A stretch of DNA of 26,695 bases from positions 1 to 26,695 of the IMG/VR virus record IMGVR_UViG_3300030503_000220, one strand, 5' to 3'. Origin of the DNA: a virus. A model generated the notes under the pieces. That model did not search any database and had not been told where the DNA came from. It was given only the letters and a program-made list of their open reading frames with translations. The translations under genes were made by a program, and so were the position numbers. Below are positions 20,977 through 26,695 of the stretch, piece by piece (position 1 is the stretch's first letter; each line of letters begins with the position of its first letter).

Positions 20977-21212
20977 TGCCTGACTCAAAGGTCTATCCCA
21001 TCCCTGATCCGGTTGCTATCGCGATGAAGGTCAAAGCATCTGGTGGGCCCGCGCTTGACCCTTCTCAGCCATCGGGCCAAGCATCCGCGGATGGCGTGAC
21101 TCTATCCTGGGTCATTGAAGCTGGGAATATCACGATCACGCTGCTGAAAAAGCCATTCTTCGTCCCAGAATCAACGGTATGGAGCCATGTCGACCAACTC
21201 TTCACCGCTTGA
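20976..21212 (+). CDS. Small hypothetical protein
   Basis: The ATG shares its A with the previous TAA (TAATG), implying coupling. The 78 residues look beta-rich (SWVIEAGNITITLLKKPFFV) after a Pro/Ser-rich start. No domain is recognised. Confidence 0.5.
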   Translation: MPDSKVYPIPDPVAIAMKVKASGGPALDPSQPSGQASADGVTLSWVIEAGNITITLLKKPFFVPESTVWSHVDQLFTA

Positions 21213-21381
21213 TTGGGCATGCGGCCGCTGCGATTCCCAACCAGGCGAACAGTGTAAGGATATGCCCCTCAATACCTTCCACGACGAACGCTGGATGGCC
21301 TGGGGAGCGCACAACCAGGTAAGCGACCCGGTGAGCAAGGAAGACTTCGATAAAGCCGTAGAAGACTCAGGATTGGTTTAG
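21187..21381 (+). CDS. Small zinc-finger-like phage protein
   Basis: The start is ATG 21187, 26 nt inside the previous gene, after GGAGC. The 64 residues contain CGRC with a third Cys (GEQCKDMP), followed by TFHDERW. This resembles the small phage zinc-finger proteins of the form CPxCxAxPGxxC...H..R, which often lie near packaging genes. DNA binding is possible. The C-terminus is acidic. Confidence 0.55.
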   Translation: MSTNSSPLDWACGRCDSQPGEQCKDMPLNTFHDERWMAWGAHNQVSDPVSKEDFDKAVEDSGLV

Positions 21382-21383
21382 CG

Positions 21384-21800
21384 ATGGCGCGCAGACTGTG
21401 GCAAGACGATGAGGTAAAGAATTCATACCGGGCGCGACGGAATGAGGACGGGCAGAAGCTCTGCGAACTCCACTCATGCGACAAGGTTCTAGTAGGTCGC
21501 CAGCAGCGGTGGTGCTCCACCGCGCACGCCTTCGATGCGATGGCAACGTGGGATTGGAGTGTTTGTCGCAGCCGGGTTCTGAAGCGCGATAAGCTGACTT
21601 GCCAAAACTGCGGAGCGCAAGCAAACGCCGCGCCGTGTGTGGGTCTGGACGTGGATCATATTGTTCCGCTTTGCGAAGGGGGAAAGCTCTGCGACCCCGC
21701 AAACCTGCGAACTCTTTGTAAGGCCTGTCATAAGGTCGAAACGGCGGCACTCGCCAAACGACGCGCACTGGCAAGAAAGCAAGTAGCTGCAATGGTTTAG
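21384..21800 (+). CDS. HNH endonuclease upstream of packaging genes
   Basis: The 138 residues have an N-terminal Cys set (C27, C32, C44) and then a clear HNH core: CQNC (C73, C76), LDVDHIVPLCEGG (D91, H92), NLRTLCKACHK (N107, C112, C115, H116) and a basic tail. HNH proteins placed just before the terminase genes often work with the terminase in genome packaging in phages with cohesive ends, although the P22-type portal here does not by itself indicate such ends. The zinc and catalytic residues appear complete, so it is probably active. Confidence 0.78.
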   Translation: MARRLWQDDEVKNSYRARRNEDGQKLCELHSCDKVLVGRQQRWCSTAHAFDAMATWDWSVCRSRVLKRDKLTCQNCGAQANAAPCVGLDVDHIVPLCEGGKLCDPANLRTLCKACHKVETAALAKRRALARKQVAAMV

Positions 21801-21941
21801 GAGTTTGCAGTAGCGGGTTTCACCGGGAACTGGCAGTCCGCTTAGCGCGGGATGAAGCACGCAAGAACAACCAGTTTCTCTGCTACCGCCTAGAGCGTGA
21901 TTATGCTGCTGCAATTCGTTTTGGTTTAGGAGGGGGTGATC

Positions 21942-22094
21942 ATGTCTCTTGCTCTCGCGCAATACGGATTTGGCGTAATGACGTTCCTTGCCGGTGGATG
22001 CTGTGGCTGGATCGCAAGCGCCATCTACAACGCTTTGACCTCCCGCCGCAAGCACGACTCGCGTGGAAGATTCATCAAACAGCACGCAAAGTAA
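21942..22094 (+). CDS. Small single-helix membrane protein (50 residues)
   Basis: The strong AGGAGG site just upstream supports this small gene. The 50 residues start with one hydrophobic segment (about 4-28, AQYGFGVMTFLAGGCCGWIA), then a basic tail (SRRKHDSRGRF). The layout suits a one-pass inner-membrane protein with the tail in the cytoplasm, such as a holin-like or lysis-accessory protein, but it is too short to assign. The preceding 141 nt (21801-21941) hold no convincing gene. Confidence 0.5.
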   Translation: MSLALAQYGFGVMTFLAGGCCGWIASAIYNALTSRRKHDSRGRFIKQHAK

Positions 22095-22148
22095 CTCAAG
22101 AGAGGGAGCCAAACTCCTGAACGCAGATACAACCGGGGGTAGGCTTAC

Positions 22149-22382
22149 GTGGCTCAAACATATGGTGACAAGCTCGCGAAACTCTGGGAAGACGTATATG
22201 AGGGGCGAGGGAAGGATAATCCACCTATGACCGTACGCGTGGACAGGCTCGAACAATGTGTTGAGACAATCCTGGAGAACGGTAAAGCTACTCGCGCTAC
22301 CGTTTGGGGCGGAGTAATTACGACAATTGGCCTTTTGGTGGTGGCGTTTATCAGCTTCAAGCTGGGCTGGGTTCATCCGTAA
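22149..22382 (+). CDS. Small coiled-coil/membrane protein, XhlA-like
   Basis: The start is GTG 22149 after GGGGGTAGG. The 77 residues have an amphipathic helix with Leu/Val heptads (VDRLEQCVETILENG) and a single C-terminal membrane helix (GVITTIGLLVVAFISF). This matches the shape of XhlA-type phage proteins, which associate with lysis, and of other small tail or membrane proteins. The assignment is by shape only. It lies just before the small terminase gene. Confidence 0.5.
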   Translation: MAQTYGDKLAKLWEDVYEGRGKDNPPMTVRVDRLEQCVETILENGKATRATVWGGVITTIGLLVVAFISFKLGWVHP

Positions 22383-22384
22383 TT

Positions 22385-22723
22385 ATGAATGACGAGACTT
22401 CCACTGGAAACAGCGGCAAAAAGAGAGGGAGAATTGAGAACCTCAAGCCGTTCAAGCCAGGACAGAGCGGAAATCCGTCCGGGCGTCCTAAAAAGAAGCC
22501 TGTGACCGAGATGTACGAGGCCATTTTCAGCGACCCTGAGGCGATGAAGGATCTAAGTATCGCGATCAAGCGGGCGCTCAACAAGGGCTCTATGGCAATG
22601 GTTCTGCAGCTCAAAGAGATGACTGACCGCGTTGAGGGCAAGGTCACGCAGGCGATTGAGGCTGACATTACCGTGAACCTTGCCGATGCGATTGCACAGG
22701 CGAGGAAGAGGGCTGGACGATGA
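22385..22723 (+). CDS. DUF5681 protein, probable small terminase-type subunit
   Basis: The start is ATG 22385; the frame is open to 22304 but only inside the previous gene. The 112 residues carry FKPGQSGNPSGRPKKK (about 23-38), the hallmark of the DUF5681 family, then helices (AIKRALNKGSMAMVLQLKEM). DUF5681 proteins commonly sit directly before large terminase genes and are thought to act like a small terminase subunit. Here a J-domain gene lies between it and TerL. It overlaps the J-domain gene by ATGA. Confidence 0.75.
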   Translation: MNDETSTGNSGKKRGRIENLKPFKPGQSGNPSGRPKKKPVTEMYEAIFSDPEAMKDLSIAIKRALNKGSMAMVLQLKEMTDRVEGKVTQAIEADITVNLADAIAQARKRAGR

Positions 22724-23169
22724 AGAATTGGCGCGAAGTATTGCAGTTGCAATCTCCTTCCGTATCGAAGAATCAAGTCGAGTCTAGGTTTCGCATTCTC
22801 GCGAAGAGCGCCCACCCTGACGCTGGCGGAAGCACTGAAGCGATGACGGAGTTGAACCTGGCTAAGCGCGAGGCGCTGATGGAGATTTCGCGCCCACCGG
22901 CTCCTGTCGTGCAACACCCTCTTGGGCAGTTTCAGAATAACGCTTCACAGCAGCAGGCAATGAATGCCGGGATGGGACAACAGCAAGGTTGGTATGGGCA
23001 GGGTTTGGGCAATATGTATGGCTCTTCAGCCGGTGCTTCTGGCTACCAGTCTGTAAGAAATGAAGCCGTATATGTGGATGTTGCGCGTGAGGAATCAAAC
23101 GATCGCAAAGATGCAAGGACCGTGCGCACCTCCTCCGCTTGGCAAAAATTCTGGAATGCCATTACGTGA
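22720..23169 (+). CDS. J-domain (DnaJ-like) protein
   Basis: The 149 residues begin with a J-domain-like region: NWREVLQL, a helix (VESRFRILAKSAH), then HPD at 32-34 followed by AGGS and a helix with ELNLAKREAL. The HPD tripeptide is the residue set that stimulates DnaK ATPase. The remainder is a Gln/Gly/Met-rich linker (about 65-110) and a polar tail. The chain is far shorter than full DnaJ and has no zinc domain. A phage J-protein between small and large terminase genes may recruit host DnaK for packaging or capsid assembly; that link is inference. It overlaps the likely TerL start by 4 nt. Confidence 0.7.
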   Translation: MKNWREVLQLQSPSVSKNQVESRFRILAKSAHPDAGGSTEAMTELNLAKREALMEISRPPAPVVQHPLGQFQNNASQQQAMNAGMGQQQGWYGQGLGNMYGSSAGASGYQSVRNEAVYVDVAREESNDRKDARTVRTSSAWQKFWNAIT

Positions 23170-24623
23170 AGGGTGGATTGGCCGCCGACGAACTTGAGTT
23201 GGCGATGGACATTGGGAGCTTCAGTCTAGACCCTCCCGGCTTCATGAAGTACGCATTTCCGTGGGGGAGTGAGAAACTGCCTGCTCCTGGACCCCGGACG
23301 TGGCAGAATGACATCAACTCGCTGGTTGCCAGTCACTTCGGCAACCCAGAGACACGTTTCCAACCGCTGCAAATCGCTGTAGCCTCTGGGCACGGTATCG
23401 GTAAGTCTGCCGAGATTGGCATGCTGATCGATTGGGCGATGTCGACGTGCGAAGACTGCAAGGTCGTGGTCACAGCCGGCACAGGCACGCAGCTCGCTAC
23501 GAAGACGGCGCCAGAAGTGCAGAAGTGGTTTCGCTTGGGCCTAAATGTTCACTGGTGGGACATCAACGCGACGTCGATTCGCGTCAAGGACCCAAACCAT
23601 CAGGCAGGGTGGCGCGCAGACTTCATCACCTGGTCAGTGCAGAAGACGGAAGGATTCGCTGGCCTTCACAACCACGGTAAGCGCATCGTCATCATCTTCG
23701 ACGAAGCGAGCTCGATTGACGACATTATTTGGGAAGTCGCCGAAGGCGTCCTAAGTGATGAAAACACAGAGATTATCTGGATCGCATTTGGGAATCCTAC
23801 TCGGAATACGGGGGAATTCTATCGTGCAATCACCGGAGCCAACCGCTGGCATAAGCGTCAGATTAACTCTCGCACCGTCGAAGGGACGAACAAAGCTCTA
23901 CTGGACGCCCAGATTACGGAATGGGGAGAAGATTCAGATCGAGCTCGTGTCCGAATCCGAGGGGAGTTTCCGCGTGGTGGTTCTACGCAATTTATCTCGG
24001 GAGAGCTCGTAGCCCAGGCGCGCAAAAGGATCGTTGACGGCTACCAGGAGATGCCCAAGATCCTCGGGGTAGATGTGGCGAGGTTCGGTGACGACAGGTC
24101 CATCATTTGCCGGCGCCAGGGACGCAAAGCTGACTTCATCGGCAAGTTCTATGGGGTTGACACGCAGACCCTGGGCGGTAAGGTGCAGGAAGCCATTGAC
24201 CGCGAGCGTCCTGATGGCGTGGTGATTGACGGAGACGGAATTGGTGGGGCGGTGTTTGACTTCCTCAAGGCTCGGGGATATGACCGGAAAACGCTGTTGG
24301 TGGAGTTTCACGGTGGGGGCACCCCGAGCGATCCGCACAAGTATTTGAATAGACGCGCAGAGATTTGGGGTGGGATGAAGGAATGGCTTGAAGGCGGCCA
24401 GATCCCAGACGAGGCTGAAGTTGAGACAGACCTCACCGGGCCCGATTATGGCTATCACCCGACAAAGGGGTGTTTGGCGCTTGAGAAGAAGGACGAAATG
24501 AAGGCGCGCGGCGTGGATTCTCCAGACTTGGGAGACGCGCTGGCAATGACGTTTGCTGTGAAGATTGCACCACCGAAACCTAAACCGCAAGGACCAAAGA
24601 GACCAGTTTCACAATGGGGCTGA
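23166..24623 (+). CDS. terL: Terminase large subunit
   Basis: The start is taken at GTG 23166, giving a GTGA overlap with the J-domain gene; TTG 23139 in the same frame is the alternative. With the GTG start the product has 485 residues. The N-terminal ATPase has the Walker A SGHGIGKS (about 74-81) and Walker B IVIIFDEAS (D179, E180). The C-terminal RNase H-like nuclease shows GVDVARFGDD (D303), VVIDGDGIGG (D355) and SPDLGDALAM (D454, D457). All motifs seem complete. Its N-terminus (FPWG...GPRTWQ) resembles terminases of P22-portal podoviruses. It translocates and cuts genome DNA into proheads. Confidence 0.9.
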   Translation: MKGGLAADELELAMDIGSFSLDPPGFMKYAFPWGSEKLPAPGPRTWQNDINSLVASHFGNPETRFQPLQIAVASGHGIGKSAEIGMLIDWAMSTCEDCKVVVTAGTGTQLATKTAPEVQKWFRLGLNVHWWDINATSIRVKDPNHQAGWRADFITWSVQKTEGFAGLHNHGKRIVIIFDEASSIDDIIWEVAEGVLSDENTEIIWIAFGNPTRNTGEFYRAITGANRWHKRQINSRTVEGTNKALLDAQITEWGEDSDRARVRIRGEFPRGGSTQFISGELVAQARKRIVDGYQEMPKILGVDVARFGDDRSIICRRQGRKADFIGKFYGVDTQTLGGKVQEAIDRERPDGVVIDGDGIGGAVFDFLKARGYDRKTLLVEFHGGGTPSDPHKYLNRRAEIWGGMKEWLEGGQIPDEAEVETDLTGPDYGYHPTKGCLALEKKDEMKARGVDSPDLGDALAMTFAVKIAPPKPKPQGPKRPVSQWG

Positions 24624-24624
24624 C

Positions 24625-24831
24625 ATGGCAAAGCTGAACGCTGCAGCACGTAAGGCTATTCCGAAGAGCGAGTTTGGTGAGCCGGGTTCGCGCAAATATC
24701 CGATGCCCGATAAGTCTCATGCTGCTAATGCGAAGGCGCGCGCTACGCAGATGGTTGAGAAGGGCAAGCTGAGCAGTTCCGCAGCCGCAAAGATTCGCTC
24801 GAAAGCAAACCGCATCCTGGGAGAAAAGTGA
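24625..24831 (+). CDS. Small phage protein, DUF6582-like
   Basis: The start is ATG 24625, 1 nt after the TerL stop; a longer reading to 24565 lies inside TerL. The 68 residues read like a known small phage family: LPKSxF-GxPGxRKYPMPD (here IPKSEFGEPGSRKYPMPD), then SHAANAKARATQMVEKG and a basic helix (KIRSKANRILGEK). The match is from memory of family style. Its function is unknown. It is tightly coupled to both neighbours in the packaging operon. Confidence 0.6.
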   Translation: MAKLNAAARKAIPKSEFGEPGSRKYPMPDKSHAANAKARATQMVEKGKLSSSAAAKIRSKANRILGEK

Positions 24832-25088
24832 TGGCAAAGCATGAAGTACGCAGGGTAGAGATTGAGCCCGACAGCCACGGCGGCCACACCGTCACCGCTC
24901 ATCTGAAAGAGCGCCCCATGCATTCCAGCAAGAGCGGAATGGGGATGGAGTACCGCGAGCCTGAGAAGAAGGTATTTGGCAAAGGCCAGCATGAAGAGAT
25001 GATGGATCACGTCGCTGCGCACTTGGGCATTGAAGCTGGAATGGGCGAAGAGAACGAAGAGCATGGCAAGGAACAGGACTCCGAGTGA
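24831..25088 (+). CDS. Small hypothetical protein of packaging operon
   Basis: The start is ATG 24831 (GGGAG at 24819-24823), sharing one base with the previous TGA; GTG 24828 is also possible. The 85 residues are His/Glu/Gly-rich (EIEPDSHGGHTVTAHLKE) and end in an acidic stretch (EENEEHGKEQDSE). Small phage proteins of this kind often follow TerL. No function is assigned. Confidence 0.5.
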   Translation: MAKHEVRRVEIEPDSHGGHTVTAHLKERPMHSSKSGMGMEYREPEKKVFGKGQHEEMMDHVAAHLGIEAGMGEENEEHGKEQDSE

Positions 25089-25636
25089 TTGATCTAGCTC
25101 AGAACCAGGCCAGCGCGTCATTTATCAGTAAGTCCCTGAAGCGCTTAGGGATGCAGGATATTGGCTCGGCTATTGCAGCGCTGGCGTACACGATCAAGGA
25201 TCACAAGCATCTCGAGCGTGTGCTGACTGATTGCAGCGGGGAAGAGCGCCAGATGATCTATGACTCCATCGTTCCGCATCTGTGGTTCACGGCCAAACCT
25301 CTGGATGTTTATGTGGCGAACGTAGGCCAAAGAGCTGAGCGGGAGCAGTGGCCGGTGATGCTTGAGGGTCAATTGCGTGAGTTCCGGCCCGCTACCGACG
25401 TCTCGAGCATTGAGAAGGAAGCGGAGAAGCTGATTGCTGCTGATTTGGCGAAGCGCACTCTAACCATGACTTGCTCGAAATGTTTGAAACAAGAGAAGTT
25501 CCACCAGATTGGGGCTGAGACGAACGTCGACGTGATTATCAAGGCGCGTCAGGCTGGGTGGATCCACGATTATCTGTCGAATCCTGCGCGTGAGATTTGC
25601 CCGAAGTGCCCGAGCTCGCTGAGAACCAATGGCTGA
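25085..25636 (+). CDS. Hypothetical protein with C-terminal zinc-ribbon-like site
   Basis: The start is GTG, overlapping the previous TGA (GTGA). The 183 residues are mostly helical (KSLKRLGMQDIGSAIAALAY; HKHLERVLTDCSGEERQMIY). The C-terminal third has CSKC (near residue 130) and CPKC (near 174), a likely zinc ribbon. It lies between TerL and the portal gene, in the position of small accessory packaging or head genes. No specific family is recognised. It overlaps the portal gene by 8 nt. Confidence 0.5.
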   Translation: MIDLAQNQASASFISKSLKRLGMQDIGSAIAALAYTIKDHKHLERVLTDCSGEERQMIYDSIVPHLWFTAKPLDVYVANVGQRAEREQWPVMLEGQLREFRPATDVSSIEKEAEKLIAADLAKRTLTMTCSKCLKQEKFHQIGAETNVDVIIKARQAGWIHDYLSNPAREICPKCPSSLRTNG

Positions 25637-26695
25637 GAAGGAAACTACGGCTGATGATGATCTTCTGAAGCGGATACGCGAGCGCTATCGCTACGGCATG
25701 GATAAGTGGCGTCGCAACCGCGAGGAGGGTCAGAAGAACATCCGCTATGTCTCTGGCGACCCTTGGGACAACGAGGATAAACAGGCCCGCAAAGGCCGCC
25801 CCACTGTTTGCGCGGATGAGCTGAACCAGTACGTGAATCAGGTGGTGAACACCGCAAGGCAGAATCCCCGCGGCATAACGATTGATCCAGCCGGCGATGA
25901 GGCGACAGAAGAGCTGGCCGAGTATCGCGAGAACCGCATTCGGGCGATTGAGTATGCTTGCAACGCGTCTCGGGTGTATATCAATGGCCTCCAGGGTGCG
26001 GTCGAGCGCAACGTTGGTTACTGGAAGGTCAGCCGCAAGTACGTTTCCGATGAGAGCGATGATCAGGAAATCATCATCCTTCCGATCATGAATTCGGATG
26101 CAGTTGTTATGGATCCTGATTTCAAGGAAATGGACGGCTCAGACGCGAAGTGGTGCTTTGAGCTTGACCGTCTGACGATTGAGGAGTTCGAGCGGGAATA
26201 CCCCGAAGCTTCGAAGGTAAGTTTCAGCGCAGAAGACTTTGGTGGGGATGCGGACTACTGGTACGACGGCAAGAGCATTGTGATTGTGTCGTATTGGGAA
26301 GTTCAGACCGAAAAGAAGAAGGTGGGCAAGAAAGAGCGCGAGATCATCAAGCGCACCGGGGTCAAGCAGTGGGTGACCAACGGGATTGAGATTCTTCGCG
26401 AGGGCGCAAAGCAGCCTGGGCCCTACATCCCCATCGTGCCCGTCTTTGGCAAACAGTTATGGGTAGAAGAGGGCGGCGGCGCCGAGCGCATGGTGCTTTC
26501 CCTGGTGTCTCTGGCGAGGGATGCGCAGAAGGCTCTCGCCTATGTCATGAGCTCCATGCTGGAGAATATTGGGCAGTTGCCGAAGACGACGTTTATTGGG
26601 GCAGTGGGGCAGTTTGAGACGGATCAAGAGACTTGGGAGACGATCAACCAAACGTTTCACCCGTACGCGCAGTATGACAACGTGGTGGATGCTGA
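25629..26695 (+). CDS. P22-type portal protein (partial, runs off window)
   Basis: The start is ATG 25629, overlapping the previous stop (TGA 25634-25636). The frame stays open to the window end (about 355 codons seen, no stop). The N-terminus (LLKRIRERYRYGMDKWRRNREE, then NIRYVSGDPWDNEDKQARKGR) and the following VNQVVNTARQNPRGITIDPA match the P22-like portal family. Further on is a region typical of the portal wing (YINGLQGAVERNVGYWKVSR). Portal proteins form the dodecameric ring at the capsid vertex through which DNA is packaged by TerL. Full members run about 650-750 residues, so only half is seen. This is the best marker of morphology in the window. Confidence 0.85.
   Translation, partial: MAEKETTADDDLLKRIRERYRYGMDKWRRNREEGQKNIRYVSGDPWDNEDKQARKGRPTVCADELNQYVNQVVNTARQNPRGITIDPAGDEATEELAEYRENRIRAIEYACNASRVYINGLQGAVERNVGYWKVSRKYVSDESDDQEIIILPIMNSDAVVMDPDFKEMDGSDAKWCFELDRLTIEEFEREYPEASKVSFSAEDFGGDADYWYDGKSIVIVSYWEVQTEKKKVGKKEREIIKRTGVKQWVTNGIEILREGAKQPGPYIPIVPVFGKQLWVEEGGGAERMVLSLVSLARDAQKALAYVMSSMLENIGQLPKTTFIGAVGQFETDQETWETINQTFHPYAQYDNVVDA

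Noticed and set aside
21794-22130. Alternative plus frame running through 21801-22130 (Arg/Leu-rich helix-like sequence)
   Set aside because: It has no ATG, GTG or TTG near its beginning, is read through the HNH end and the 50-residue gene, and its composition changes partway. It could be a decayed gene, but I cannot support it.
21489-22376. Long minus-strand frame (295 codons)
   Set aside because: It runs antisense across the HNH gene, the 50-residue gene and the XhlA-like gene, all of which have better starts and motifs; the product has no recognisable domain.
1-26695. tRNA genes, CRISPR arrays, insertion sequences, integrase, reverse transcriptase or diversity-generating retroelement
   Set aside because: I looked for cloverleaf patterns, spaced direct repeats, transposase or recombinase motifs and RT motifs and saw none in the translated frames.

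Overview
The window looks like one contiguous piece of a tailed bacteriophage or prophage genome. All credible genes lie on the plus strand. They are packed tightly, with many ATGA, GTGA and TAATG stop/start overlaps. Genome packaging genes (DUF5681 small-terminase-like protein, large terminase, P22-type portal) at the right and tail-fibre/tailspike-like genes at the left imply a circularly permuted or cut map: the head and tail-body genes should follow the portal beyond position 26695, and the tail-fibre genes at position 1 should be their far end. A P22-type portal points to a podovirus-like particle (inference). The host is probably a soil-type Gram-negative bacterium. Many signal peptides that appear to end just before Gln suggest Acidobacteriota (Terriglobia), but that is a style-based guess. 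I see no integrase, repressor, tRNA, CRISPR array or insertion sequence.

Layout. (1) 11-9720: five consecutive large genes whose products all begin with a Sec-type signal sequence and are rich in Cys, Ser, Thr and Gly. They carry tail-fibre and tailspike features: two paralogous N-terminal modules, a GNAATAT fibre-type repeat, a GH28/pectate-lyase-like beta-helix, and a chitobiase-C-like domain plus beta-helix. (2) 9728-10159: a SleB-type cell wall hydrolase (endolysin), then an intrinsic terminator. (3) 10227-10497: a non-coding leader with a candidate promoter and three consecutive inverted-repeat structures. (4) 10498-11743: a two-helix membrane protein translationally coupled to a pentapeptide-repeat protein with very uniform 15-nt DNA repeats, then a Cys/His-rich protein. 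(5) 11736-16617: recombination and replication: ERF annealing protein, YqaJ-type exonuclease, cold-shock-like protein, DUF1376 replication protein overlapped by a second replication-type ORF, HNH protein, a small secreted protein, winged-helix protein, possible GNAT/Mom-like protein, RusA resolvase. (6) 16619-19878: a run of very small, mostly unrecognised genes, including Zn-ribbon proteins, one signal-peptide protein and a ribbon-helix-helix-like protein. (7) 19995-22382: small late genes including holin-like membrane proteins, a Zn-finger protein and an HNH nuclease. (8) 22385-26695: packaging genes and portal, the portal being cut by the window edge.

Working together: ERF plus the YqaJ exonuclease form a two-component annealing recombination system. 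RusA would resolve junctions. The DUF1376 protein and its overlapping partner would start replication. HNH, DUF5681 protein and TerL package DNA through the portal. The SleB hydrolase with one or more of the small membrane proteins would lyse the cell. The most unusual points are the export signals on what look like virion adhesins, the structured leader at 10287-10478, the 290-nt same-strand gene overlap at 14228-14517, and the J-domain protein inserted between the small and large terminase genes.
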